Shown piece after piece: positions 1-8,266 of a stretch of 64,000 nucleotides of DNA. The notes beneath the pieces are model-generated. The model was given only the letters and a program-made list of their open reading frames with translations. It searched no databases and was not told the DNA's origin. Position numbers and translations under genes: made by a program. Positions within the stretch are counted from its first letter, which is position 1. Each line of letters begins with the position of its first letter. The stretch is taken from NCBI RefSeq assembly GCF_015694735.1, contig NZ_JADQDP010000001.1:1302001-1366000 (forward strand). Reading direction: 5' to 3'. Source of the DNA: Hymenobacter properus. GTDB taxonomy: Bacteria > Bacteroidota > Bacteroidia > Cytophagales > Hymenobacteraceae.

Positions 1-2309
1 GCGTAGAAAATCTGCGGCTGGAATCGACCTTCGACGCGGCCAACCCCAAGGATGAAAACCACCGCTGGGTGGCCATTGACATTGAAAACGCGCAGGATGC
101 CTGGGTGCGGCAGGTGAGTTTCCGGCACTTCGCCGGCTCGGCCGTGCTGGCGCAGGCCACCGCGCGCCGCCTGACGGTGGAGGATTGTATTTCGACCGCG
201 CCGGTGTCGGAAATCGGCAACGAGCGGCGCAATACCTTCTACACGCTGGGCTCGCAGACGCTTTTTCAACGGTTGTATGCTGAGAATGGCTACCATGATT
301 TCGCGCTGGGCTTCTGCGCGGCTGGTCCCAATGCCTTCGTGCAGTGCGACGCCGAGCAGGCATTGAGCTTTAGCGGAGGTGTGGACAGCTGGGCCTCGGG
401 CGTGCTGTTTGACATCATCAAGGAATATGGCCAGGCCCTACGCTTCGGCAACCGCGAGCAGGACGGGCAGGGCGCCGGCTGGACCGTGGCCAACAGCGTG
501 TTTTGGCAATGCACCGCCTCCCGCATGGACTGCTACCGCCCGCCCACGGCCCAGAACTGGGCCTTTGGCACCTGGGCGCAGTTTGCCGGCAACGGCTACT
601 GGGACCAATCCAACGAAAACATCAACCCGCGTAGCCTCTACTACGCGCAGCTGCAGGAGCGGCTGGGCGACGCCGTAAAGGCCCGCGCCATCCTGCTGCC
701 CGTGCCTACTGAGGCCAGCAGCAGCCCCAAAGTGGCCGTAGCCCAGGAGCTGACGCGCCTATCGGTGAACCCCGCTCCTACCGTGCTGGAACTGGTGAAG
801 GCCGCGCCCACGCGTCAGCCTATTTCGGTTCAAAACTCAGCCCCGAGCATTGACAAGCTGAAGCTGAAAATCGCCCCGGCGCCCACTTACGCGGCTCCGC
901 TGCACGTAGCGCAGGGCGTGCTAACGCGCGGCAACTCCCTGGTGCTGGGCCGCCGCCAGGAAGTACCGTGGTGGAACGGCAGCGCCCGCCCCTACGGCCT
1001 GCTCAACCCCAAGCCGCACATCACGCGCTTCGTGCCGGGCCAGATTGGCCGTGGCCTGACCGATGATTTGCAGGAAATGACCGACTCGATGCGGGCGCAA
1101 AACGTGGTGATGCTGCACCACAACTACGGCCTGTGGTACGAGCGTCGGCGCGACGACCACGAGCGTATCCGTCGCATGGACGGCGAGGTATGGGCGCCGT
1201 TCTACGAGCTGCCCTTCGCCCGCAGCGGCAAGGAATTGGCCTGGGACGGCCTCAGCCGCTACGACCTCACCAAGTATAACGCCTGGTACTGGAGCCGCCT
1301 GCACCAGTTTGCCGACTTAGCCGACCAAAAAGGCCTCGTGCTGCTCCACCAGCATTATTTCCAGCACAACATCATCGAGGCCGGCGCGCACTATGCCGAC
1401 TTCCCCTGGCGCCCGGTAAACAACGTGAACAACACGGGCTTCCCGGAGCCGCCGCCCTACGCCGGCGACAAACGCATCTTCATGGCCGAGCAGTTCTACG
1501 ACGTGACCGATGCCACGCGTCGGCCGCTGCACCGCGCCTACATCCGCCAGTGCCTCGACAATTTTAAGGGCCAAACCGGCGTCATTCACTCCATCGGGTT
1601 TGAGTTCACCGGGCCACTGGCTTTCGTGCAGTTCTGGCTCGACACCATAAAGGAGTGGGAAGCTGAAACCGGTCAGCACCCCACCATCGCTCTGAGCACC
1701 ACCAAGGACGTGCAGGACGCCATTCTGGCCGATGCGGCGCGAGCCAAAGTGGTCGATGTCATCGACATCAACTACTGGCACTACCAGTTCAACGGCCAGG
1801 CCTACGCCCCGGCCGGCGGCCAGAACCTGGCCCCGCGCCAGCACGCCCGCCTCACGCCGCCCAAGCGCAGTTCGTTCGAGCAGGTGTACCGGGCCGTGCG
1901 CGAGTACCGCCAGCAATTCCCCGACAAAGCCGTGCTCTACTCCGCTGATGGCTACGACGCCTTTGGCTGGGCCGTGCTGCTGGCCGGCGGCTCGATGGCC
2001 AGCCTGCCCCGCGTGGCCGATGCCGGTTTTGCATCGGCAGTGGCCGGGATGAAGCCGGTGGAGTTGCCCGGTAAGCCAACTGACCAGTGGACCATGAGCG
2101 ACGGCAAAACCGGTCTGCTGTTGTACCGTGACGGCCAGTCGCCGGTGCAGGTGGATTTGTCGGGGATGAGCGGCACGTTTGCCGTGCGGCGCATCAACCC
2201 CAAAACTGGGCAGTTTACGGGCGCAACAGAATCGGTGAAGGGCGGCAAGTCGCTGACGTTAAGTAGCGCTGGTAGCGGCGCGGAGGTTATTTGGCTGGCC
2301 AAGAAATGA
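1..2309 (+). CDS. DUF6298-type beta-helix/glycosidase-like protein, 5' truncated
   Basis: The frame is open from the first bases of the window, so the N-terminus and any signal peptide lie outside; about 768 residues are visible. The first 200 residues look like the end of a right-handed parallel beta-helix (short repeats such as NAFVQCDAEQALSFSG). From about residue 300 the sequence matches what I know as DUF6298: motifs HHNYGLWYERRRDDHER, WDGLSRYDLTKYN and LLHQHYFQHN suggest a TIM-barrel-like glycosidase core rich in aromatic and acidic residues. The last 80 residues resemble the small beta-sandwich found at the end of collagenase-like/DUF4038 glycosidases. It is translationally coupled to the next gene by an ATGA overlap. 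Substrate is unknown; a role in degrading a plant polysaccharide is inferred from the neighbours. Confidence 0.72.
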   Translation, partial: VENLRLESTFDAANPKDENHRWVAIDIENAQDAWVRQVSFRHFAGSAVLAQATARRLTVEDCISTAPVSEIGNERRNTFYTLGSQTLFQRLYAENGYHDFALGFCAAGPNAFVQCDAEQALSFSGGVDSWASGVLFDIIKEYGQALRFGNREQDGQGAGWTVANSVFWQCTASRMDCYRPPTAQNWAFGTWAQFAGNGYWDQSNENINPRSLYYAQLQERLGDAVKARAILLPVPTEASSSPKVAVAQELTRLSVNPAPTVLELVKAAPTRQPISVQNSAPSIDKLKLKIAPAPTYAAPLHVAQGVLTRGNSLVLGRRQEVPWWNGSARPYGLLNPKPHITRFVPGQIGRGLTDDLQEMTDSMRAQNVVMLHHNYGLWYERRRDDHERIRRMDGEVWAPFYELPFARSGKELAWDGLSRYDLTKYNAWYWSRLHQFADLADQKGLVLLHQHYFQHNIIEAGAHYADFPWRPVNNVNNTGFPEPPPYAGDKRIFMAEQFYDVTDATRRPLHRAYIRQCLDNFKGQTGVIHSIGFEFTGPLAFVQFWLDTIKEWEAETGQHPTIALSTTKDVQDAILADAARAKVVDVIDINYWHYQFNGQAYAPAGGQNLAPRQHARLTPPKRSSFEQVYRAVREYRQQFPDKAVLYSADGYDAFGWAVLLAGGSMASLPRVADAGFASAVAGMKPVELPGKPTDQWTMSDGKTGLLLYRDGQSPVQVDLSGMSGTFAVRRINPKTGQFTGATESVKGGKSLTLSSAGSGAEVIWLAKK

Positions 2310-3727
2310 TGGAAAAGCGCAGGCTTATCGGGCGATTATTGTTACTGCTAGGGATGGCACTGCCCTCCCACGCTACCATCACGCTGCCGCGCATTCTCGG
2401 GCACGACATGGTGCTGCAGCGCGAGAAGCCCGTTCCCATCTGGGGCACGGCCGCACCGGGCGAAGCGGTGACAGTGCAGTTTGCCGGGCAGCACCCGAGC
2501 ACCAAGGCCGATGCCGCTGGCAAGTGGCAGGTGCTGCTGAAGCCGCTCAAAGCCTCGGCCACGCCGGCCGAGCTGGTCGTCAGCGGCAGCAATACCATCC
2601 GGCTGCGCAATATTTTGGTGGGCGAAGTGTGGGTGTGCTCGGGCCAGTCGAACATGGAGTACACCATGCGCAAAAACAGCAAGGTGACGCGCCCCAACGT
2701 GCCCGGCCCCAATCCGGTAGACGAGCTGAATGTGGCCCACAACCCCGCCATCCGCATTTTCCTGGTCAACCGCAAAACGCTGTCCAAGCCCGATACCCTG
2801 CACCACGACTGGGCCGTGGCCCAGGACTCGGCCCTGCGCTCATTCTCGGCAGCGGCTTATTTCTTCGCCAAAGAGCTGAACCAACGCCTCCACGTGCCGG
2901 TGGGCATGGTATCCTCGGCCGTGCCGGGTAGCCGAATCGAGCCCTGGATTTCGGAAGAGGCTTTTGCCCGGGACCCGGCCTTTGCGGGCAAGAAAGTAGA
3001 CGGCGACCCGGGCAAGTTCTGGGAGACAATGGTGAAGCCGTTGGCGCCGCTGGCAGCCCGTGGTTTTCTCTGGTACCAGGGCGAAAGCAACTGCTTCCTG
3101 GCCGAAACGACGACGTACACTCAGAAAATGCGCACCCTCATCAGCAGCTGGCGCGCGGCCTGGGGCGACTCAGCGATGCCATTCTACTACGTGTCGCTGG
3201 CTCCGTTCAAATATTCCGATACCCACGACAAAGTAGTGCTGACGCGCGAAACCTTGCCGCTGTTCCGCGAGGCGCAGGCGGCGGTGCTGCAAGTGCCGCA
3301 CACCGGCATGATAGAAACCACCGACCTGGCCCACACCGAAGGCGGCATTCACCCCGGCTTCAAGTGGGAAATCGGGCGGCGGTTGGCCTTGCTGGCGTTG
3401 GCCAATACCTACAAAATGCCCGGCGTGGTGGCCAAAGGGCCGGTTTTCCGCAGCCTGAAAGTGAAGGGCGACGTAGCCACCGTTTCGTTTGCCTCGGCCG
3501 CGCCGCTGGTCAGCAAAGACGGCAAGCCGCTGACGGACTTTACCATTGCCGGAGCCGACGGCGTGTTTGTGCCTGCACAGGCGAGCATCCAGGGTTCGCA
3601 GGTGCTGGTATCGGCGCCGGGCGTGAAGCAACCGAAGGCCGTGCGCTTCGGCTGGGATGAGGTGGCGCAGCCGAATCTGTTTTCGGAGGCCGGGCTGCCG
3701 GCCCGTCCCTTTCGCTCCGACCAATGA
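2306..3727 (+). CDS. Sialate O-acetylesterase-like SGNH esterase (CE20-type)
   Basis: 473 residues from the ATG that overlaps the upstream stop as ATGATG; an in-frame start at 2291 would lie inside the upstream gene. A signal peptide is visible (MMEKRRLIGRLLLLLGMALPSHA). The SGNH nucleophile motif CSGQSNMEYT puts the serine at about residue 115; WYQGESN is the second conserved block; the base lies in EGGIHPGFKWEIG. A beta-sandwich precedes the catalytic domain (ITLPRILGHDMVLQ), as is usual for this family. The enzyme should remove O-acetyl groups from sugars in the periplasm. In plant-polysaccharide loci such enzymes act on acetylated hemicellulose or pectin rather than sialic acid, so the family name should not be taken as the substrate. 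Confidence 0.88.
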   Translation: MMEKRRLIGRLLLLLGMALPSHATITLPRILGHDMVLQREKPVPIWGTAAPGEAVTVQFAGQHPSTKADAAGKWQVLLKPLKASATPAELVVSGSNTIRLRNILVGEVWVCSGQSNMEYTMRKNSKVTRPNVPGPNPVDELNVAHNPAIRIFLVNRKTLSKPDTLHHDWAVAQDSALRSFSAAAYFFAKELNQRLHVPVGMVSSAVPGSRIEPWISEEAFARDPAFAGKKVDGDPGKFWETMVKPLAPLAARGFLWYQGESNCFLAETTTYTQKMRTLISSWRAAWGDSAMPFYYVSLAPFKYSDTHDKVVLTRETLPLFREAQAAVLQVPHTGMIETTDLAHTEGGIHPGFKWEIGRRLALLALANTYKMPGVVAKGPVFRSLKVKGDVATVSFASAAPLVSKDGKPLTDFTIAGADGVFVPAQASIQGSQVLVSAPGVKQPKAVRFGWDEVAQPNLFSEAGLPARPFRSDQ

Positions 3728-3731
3728 AAAT

Positions 3732-3821
3732 GTAGGGGCGAAATCTGTCCCTACCCACACGTTCGCGCCACAATAACGAATTCGTTCAACAACGGACGGG
3801 GGCAGGCCCCGCCCCTGCCCC
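3732..3821. repeat. Two small hairpins between esterase and TIM-barrel gene
   Basis: GTAGGG (3732-3737) pairs with CCCTAC (3749-3754), and a GC-rich inverted repeat (about 3798-3806 with 3812-3821) ends 7 bases before the next ATG. The first may end the upstream transcript although no T-run follows. The second would sit in the leader of the next gene. Confidence 0.4.
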
Positions 3822-3828
3822 TCTCCCC

Positions 3829-4731
3829 ATGAGCCAGTCTATTTCCCGCCGCGATTTTCTATCCGCCAGCGCCCTGCTCACAGGCGGCCTGCTTCTGCCC
3901 GGCTGGGCCAGCGCCCTTGCGCCCGCCAAAAAGAAACTGACCTACAAAGTGGCGGTGGTTGACTTGATGATTCTGAAGCGGCAGAAGCTGGGCGCGCTGC
4001 AACTCACCAAGGACATCGGGGCCGACGGGGTGGAAATCGACATGGGCGGCCTGGGCCAGCGCGAAACCTTCGACAACCAGCTCGCCAAGCCCGAAATCCG
4101 CCAGCAGTTCATCGACAAGGCCAAGGAACTGAACCTGGAAATCTGCTCGCTGGCCATGACCGGCTTCTACGCCCAGTCCTTCGCTACGCGCCCCACCTAC
4201 CAACGCATGATTCAGGACTGCCTCGACACCATGAAGGCCCTGAACGTGAAGGTGGCCTTCCTGCCCCTCGGCACCCAAGGAGACCTGCGTAAGAACCCGG
4301 AGCTGCGCCCCGCCATTGTAGAGCGGCTGAAGGTGGTGGGCGAAATGGCGAAGAAAGCAGGCGTAATCGTCGGCATCGAAACTGCACTGGATGCCAAGGG
4401 TGAGGTAGAACTGTTAAAGGAAATCGGCTCAAAAAACATCCAGATTTATTTCAACTTCTCGAACCCGCTCAAGGAAGGCCGTGACCTGAACGAGGAGCTG
4501 CGCATCCTGGGCCGCAAGCGCATCTGCCAGATGCACGCGACCGACGAGGACGGCGTGTGGCTGCAAAACAACACGCGCCTGGATATGAACAAAGTGAAGC
4601 AAACCCTGGCCGACATGGGCTGGGAAGGCTGGCTGGTGATTGAACGCTCGCGCGATGCCGCCGACCCGCGCAACGTGAAGAAGAATTTCGGGGCCAATAC
4701 GGCCTATTTGAAGTCAATTTTTCAAGGGTAA
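3829..4731 (+). CDS. Tat-exported sugar phosphate isomerase/epimerase-family TIM-barrel protein
   Basis: 300 residues of the xylose-isomerase-like TIM-barrel family (AP endonuclease family 2). The N-terminus carries a twin-arginine signal: SRRDFLSASA, then a hydrophobic stretch ending GWASA, so export folded to the periplasm is expected. Core motifs include GADGVEIDMGG, an acidic ETALDAKGEVELL strand and ICQMHATDEDG near the C-terminus, where the metal and substrate site usually lies. Substrate cannot be read from sequence; relatives isomerise, epimerise or decarboxylate sugars or sugar acids. It sits 92 bases upstream of the RuBisCO-like gene, separated by a long hairpin repeat, so a shared transcript is possible. 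An exported member beside a cytoplasmic sugar-acid pathway is odd. Confidence 0.82.
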   Translation: MSQSISRRDFLSASALLTGGLLLPGWASALAPAKKKLTYKVAVVDLMILKRQKLGALQLTKDIGADGVEIDMGGLGQRETFDNQLAKPEIRQQFIDKAKELNLEICSLAMTGFYAQSFATRPTYQRMIQDCLDTMKALNVKVAFLPLGTQGDLRKNPELRPAIVERLKVVGEMAKKAGVIVGIETALDAKGEVELLKEIGSKNIQIYFNFSNPLKEGRDLNEELRILGRKRICQMHATDEDGVWLQNNTRLDMNKVKQTLADMGWEGWLVIERSRDAADPRNVKKNFGANTAYLKSIFQG

Positions 4732-4814
4732 TGTAGCGTGGCCTCTGCGAGTCCGCGCCTGCCCGAACCTACCAATTGAACGCCCATGCGCGGACTCGCA
4801 GAGTCCACGCTACA
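4732..4814. repeat. 27-bp inverted repeat (TGTAGCGTGG type)
   Basis: The arm at 4732-4758 pairs with 4788-4814 with one mismatch; both begin or end with the TGTAGCGTGG / CCACGCTACA sequence. The spacer is about 29 bases. It fills nearly the whole gap between two genes and contains an in-frame TTG and an ATG that falsely extend the RuBisCO-like reading frame upstream to 4776. Confidence 0.85.
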
Positions 4815-4823
4815 CCCCACTAC

Positions 4824-6068
4824 ATGGAACGCATTACCGCTACCTACTACATCGAAACCCCCTTCCGCCCCGAAGACGCGGCCGCCGTGCTGGCCGGCGA
4901 GCAGTCGTCGGGCACCTTCGTGGCCGTACCGGGCGAAACCGCGGAGCTCAAGCAGCGTTTCGCGGCCCGCGTAGAGTCGGTGGAGGAGCTAGAGACGGTG
5001 CGCGAACCGGCCATTCCGGGTGCCACGAGCAGCAGCGGACTGTATCATCGGGCGCGGGTGCGGGTGTCGTGGTCCGTGGAGAACTTTGGCTACAACCTAC
5101 CGCTGCTCGTGTCCACGCTGCAGGGCAATCTGTATGAAATCCGGCAGTTCACGGGGCTGAAGCTGATGGACCTTGACGTGCCGGCTTCGTATGCGCAGCA
5201 CTTTGCCGGCCCGGCGTTCGGCGTGGCCGGCTGCCGGGCGCTGACCGGTGTGCAGGGCCGGCCGCTCATCGGCACCATCATCAAGCCCAGCATCGGCCTC
5301 ACACCCGAGCAAACGGCCGGGCTGGTGCAGACGCTGGCCGAGGCTGGTATCGACTTTGTGAAGGACGACGAGCTGCAGATGGCCGCCGCCAACTCGCCTT
5401 TTGAGGCCCGCGTGGATGCCGTGATGGCCGTCATCAACCGCCATGCCGACCGCACCGGCAAGAAGGTGATGTATGCTTTCAACATCAGCGGGGAAGTGGA
5501 CGAAATGCTGCGTCGGTACGAATACGTGGTGCGCGCCGGCGGCACCTGCGCTATGGTGAGCATCAACAGCGTGGGCCTGGCCGGCACCCGCAAAATCTGC
5601 GACCAAGGGGCCCTAGCTATCCACGGCCACCGCAACGGATGGGGCATGCTCACGCGCCACCCGCTGCTGGGCATCGATTTTCGCGCCTACCAGAAGCTGT
5701 GGCGGCTGGCGGGCGTCGACCAGCTGCACGTCAACGGCATCCAAAACAAGTTCTGGGAATCGGACGACAGCGTGGTGGCCTCCATCGAAGCCTGCCAGAC
5801 GCCGTTGCTCGGTGGCTATTCAGTGCTGCCGGTGGTGTCTTCGGGCCAGTGGGGCGGGCAGGCGTTTGAGACTTACCGCCGCACCCGCACCACCGACTTG
5901 CTCTACATGGCCGGCGGCGGCATCCTGGCCCACCCCATGGGCCCGGCGGCCGGCGTGCAGGCCCTACAGCAAGCCTGGCAAGGCGCTGTGGACGGCCGCA
6001 GCTTGGCCGAAACCGCCACGCTACATCCGGAATTTGCCGCAGCGGTTGAAAAGTTCGGCGGCAAATGA
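4824..6068 (+). CDS. RuBisCO-like protein (form IV), probable sugar-acid phosphate decarboxylase/transcarboxylase
   Basis: 414 residues; ATG 4824 is chosen because the frame upstream lies in a hairpin repeat. It has both RuBisCO large-subunit domains. GTIIKPS carries the equivalent of active-site Lys175 (here about Lys154). DFVKDDE keeps the carbamylated lysine (about Lys180) and both acidic metal ligands. HGHRNGWG, QLHVNG, VVSSGQW and MAGGGILAHP match later active-site blocks. The second loop lysine is serine here, and the loop 6 GKLEG block reads NGIQNKF, so it should not fix CO2. Members of this family next to DUF1537 kinases are known to decarboxylate, or transcarboxylate/hydrolyse, 3-oxo-isoapionate-4-phosphate in D-apiose catabolism. 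Its stop overlaps the kinase start, so the two are probably one pathway; the exact reaction is inferred. Confidence 0.9.
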   Translation: MERITATYYIETPFRPEDAAAVLAGEQSSGTFVAVPGETAELKQRFAARVESVEELETVREPAIPGATSSSGLYHRARVRVSWSVENFGYNLPLLVSTLQGNLYEIRQFTGLKLMDLDVPASYAQHFAGPAFGVAGCRALTGVQGRPLIGTIIKPSIGLTPEQTAGLVQTLAEAGIDFVKDDELQMAAANSPFEARVDAVMAVINRHADRTGKKVMYAFNISGEVDEMLRRYEYVVRAGGTCAMVSINSVGLAGTRKICDQGALAIHGHRNGWGMLTRHPLLGIDFRAYQKLWRLAGVDQLHVNGIQNKFWESDDSVVASIEACQTPLLGGYSVLPVVSSGQWGGQAFETYRRTRTTDLLYMAGGGILAHPMGPAAGVQALQQAWQGAVDGRSLAETATLHPEFAAAVEKFGGK

Positions 6069-7411
6069 ACAGGCAGCTACTCCTAGCCTACTACGGTGAC
6101 GACTTCACCGGCAGCACCGACGCGCTTGAGTTCCTGAGCCGCGCCGGGGCGCGCACGGCCCTGTTCATCGAGCCGCCCACCGCCACGCAGCTCGCCGCCT
6201 ATCCCCGCCTCGATGCCATCGGCGTAGCCGGCCTCACCCGCGCCATGCGGCCCGATGCGATGCAGACGGTTTTAGAACCGGCTTTTGCCCGGTTGCGGGA
6301 GCTGCAGCCGCGGCACGTGCATTATAAGGTGTGCTCAACGTTCGATTCGTCGCCTACTATTGGCAGCATCGGGCGGGCCATTGAGGTGGGGCGTCGGGTG
6401 TTTCCCAATGCTTTTATACCGCTGCTGGTGGCTGCGCCGCCGCTGGGCCGCTACTGCGCCTTCGGCAACCTCTTTGCGCGCCTGGGCATCGGCAGCGAGG
6501 GCGGCATCTTCCGCCTCGACCGGCATCCGTCGATGAGCCAACACCCCACCACCCCCGCCGACGAAAGCGACCTGCGCCTGCACCTGGCCCGGCAGACCAG
6601 CCTCCAAACCGGTTTGCTCGACATTCTGCAAATCGCCCGGCCGCTGGCTGAAATGCAGGAATCCCTGGCCGCTCAGGTGCAGGCTGGAGCCGAAATCATT
6701 TTGTTCGATGCGCTTTACGAGGAGCAGCTTCTTGGCATTGGGGCCGCCGTCGACAGCGCCGCTACCGAATCGAAGCCGCTGTTTTCCGTGGGTTCTTCCG
6801 GCATCGAAATGGCACTGGGGCGGCTATGGGCGCAGCGCGGCACGCTGCAACCTGTAAGCGAGTGGCCCGCACCCGGCCGTGCCGCACCGTTGCTGGTAGT
6901 GTCGGGCAGCTGCTCGCCGGTCACGGCTGGCCAGGTGGCCTGGGCCCGGGCCAACGGCTTTGCCGAAGTCGTGCTTGACGCGCATCAACTGGCTGCTTCG
7001 ACCGAAACTGATGTCTCCTCTGCCCTCTTGCACTACCAGCAGCAAGTCATCGGCTACCTCCGGCAAAATCAAAGCGTCATCGTCCACACCAATGGCGGCG
7101 CGGCGGGCGCAGGCCAAAGCCTCCCGGCCGAAACGCTGGGTACCGCCCTCGGCCTCATCGCCCGCACAGCCGTGCAGCAAACCGGCGTGCGCCGCGTGGT
7201 GGTGGCCGGCGGCGACACCTCCAGCTACGCTGCCCGCGCCATGGGCATCGAAGCAGTAGAAATGCTAGCCCCCTTCTACCCCGGTGCGCCGCTGTGCCGC
7301 GCGTCGGCCCCGGATTCACCTCTGCACGGCGTCGAAGTCAATTTCAAAGGCGGCCAAGTGGGCGCTCCGGGGTACTTCGGCGTGCTGCTCGAAGGCCGGA
7401 TGCCCGAATAA
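6065..7411 (+). CDS. DUF1537 four-carbon acid sugar kinase family (candidate 3-oxo-isoapionate kinase)
   Basis: 448 residues, a full-length member of the family. The N-terminal substrate domain shows YYGDDFTGSTDALEF. The C-terminal nucleotide domain shows VVSGSCSPVTAGQ, VAGGDTSS and FKGGQVGAPGYFG, the usual ATP-binding blocks. The family phosphorylates sugar acids such as threonate, erythronate, 3-oxo-tetronates and 3-oxo-isoapionate. The 4-base ATGA overlap with the RuBisCO-like gene indicates translational coupling and favours the 3-oxo-isoapionate role, where the kinase feeds the RuBisCO-like enzyme. No PdxA2 or class II aldolase gene, the partners in tetronate pathways, is present nearby. 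The protein is cytoplasmic. Confidence 0.88.
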   Translation: MNRQLLLAYYGDDFTGSTDALEFLSRAGARTALFIEPPTATQLAAYPRLDAIGVAGLTRAMRPDAMQTVLEPAFARLRELQPRHVHYKVCSTFDSSPTIGSIGRAIEVGRRVFPNAFIPLLVAAPPLGRYCAFGNLFARLGIGSEGGIFRLDRHPSMSQHPTTPADESDLRLHLARQTSLQTGLLDILQIARPLAEMQESLAAQVQAGAEIILFDALYEEQLLGIGAAVDSAATESKPLFSVGSSGIEMALGRLWAQRGTLQPVSEWPAPGRAAPLLVVSGSCSPVTAGQVAWARANGFAEVVLDAHQLAASTETDVSSALLHYQQQVIGYLRQNQSVIVHTNGGAAGAGQSLPAETLGTALGLIARTAVQQTGVRRVVVAGGDTSSYAARAMGIEAVEMLAPFYPGAPLCRASAPDSPLHGVEVNFKGGQVGAPGYFGVLLEGRMPE

Positions 7412-7424
7412 GTATTAATGGCGT

Positions 7425-7508
7425 GTCATGCAGAGCGCAGCGAAGCATCTCGCTTGATTAACTAATTAGTTGTGCCCCAGCGAAATGCTTCGATATGCTC
7501 TGCATGAC
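7425..7508. repeat. Hairpin repeat family A, copy 1 (imperfect)
   Basis: Arms 7425-7454 and 7479-7508 match at about 26 of 30 positions; the arm begins GTCATGCAGAGCGCAGCGAA. It lies between the kinase and the racemase-fold gene and falsely extends the latter's frame upstream to 7470. Three other copies in this window are perfect or carry a single mismatch, so this one is the most decayed. Confidence 0.85.
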
Positions 7509-7538
7509 GGCTGTTCAAACCTAGCAACCCATTCTAAT

Positions 7539-8201
7539 ATGCCCGCCAAAACCCTCGCCCTCGTCCACACCTCCGCTACGCTGGTGCCCGTGTTCCAACA
7601 GCTTTGCGCCGAGTACCTGCCCGGCGTGCAAACCTTCAACATCGTCGACGACAGCCTGGTGCGCACCATCAACCGCGAGGGCTCACTCACGCCCGCCGTG
7701 GCCCGGCGCGTGGTAGGCTACGTGAATTCGGCCGAGGCAGGCGGGGCCGATTATGTACTGGTCACTTGCTCGTCCATTGGCGCGGCGGTGGAGCAGGCCG
7801 CCGGCCTGGCCGGGGTACCCGTGCTGCGCGTCGACCAGCCCATGGCCGACGAAGCTGTGCGCACCGGCCGGCGCATCGGCGTTATTGCCACGCTGCCCAC
7901 CACCCTTGGCCCTACTGCTGACCTGGTGCAGCGCCGCGCCGCCCTGGCCGGCCGCGAAATCGAATTGACCTCTGTGCTCTGCGAAGGCGCTTTCGAGGCC
8001 CTGATGAGCGGCGATGGCGCGAAGCACGACGCCATCGTAGCCGCCGCGCTGAAGGAATTGGTAACGAAAGTGGATGTGGTGGTGCTGGCCCAGGCCAGCA
8101 TGGCGCGGGTGGTCGATGCGCTGGATGCAGCCGACCGCATCGTGCCCATTCTGGCCAGCCCTGGCATCGCCATCAAGCAGTTGGCAACGGAGCTGCTGTA
8201 G
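7539..8201 (+). CDS. Asp/Glu racemase-superfamily protein with a single catalytic-type cysteine
   Basis: 220 residues from ATG 7539; earlier starts lie in a hairpin repeat. Two pseudo-symmetric Rossmann-like halves are visible: VTCSSIGAAVEQAAG holds the first cysteine (about Cys77), and GVIATLPTTLGPTADL starts the second half. The second cysteine of true racemases is expected near VPILASPGIA, but the position reads alanine (about Ala206). One-cysteine members of the superfamily include arylmalonate decarboxylase and maleate isomerase-like enzymes, so amino-acid racemisation is doubtful. Given the RuBisCO-like and kinase genes upstream and a carboxylate-type carrier downstream, a hydroxy- or keto-acid substrate is more likely. 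Cytoplasmic; function unassigned. Confidence 0.8.
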   Translation: MPAKTLALVHTSATLVPVFQQLCAEYLPGVQTFNIVDDSLVRTINREGSLTPAVARRVVGYVNSAEAGGADYVLVTCSSIGAAVEQAAGLAGVPVLRVDQPMADEAVRTGRRIGVIATLPTTLGPTADLVQRRAALAGREIELTSVLCEGAFEALMSGDGAKHDAIVAAALKELVTKVDVVVLAQASMARVVDALDAADRIVPILASPGIAIKQLATELL

Positions 8202-8266
8202 GGGCCGGCTTGCCCCGCCTAAATCTTTGAATGGTCCCGCCAACCCCAATCCTTTCGCCGCGCCCC

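Noticed and set aside
4824..6068. True carbon-fixing RuBisCO
   Set aside because: Loop 6 lysine region and other substrate residues are altered, there is no phosphoribulokinase, and the partner is a DUF1537 kinase.
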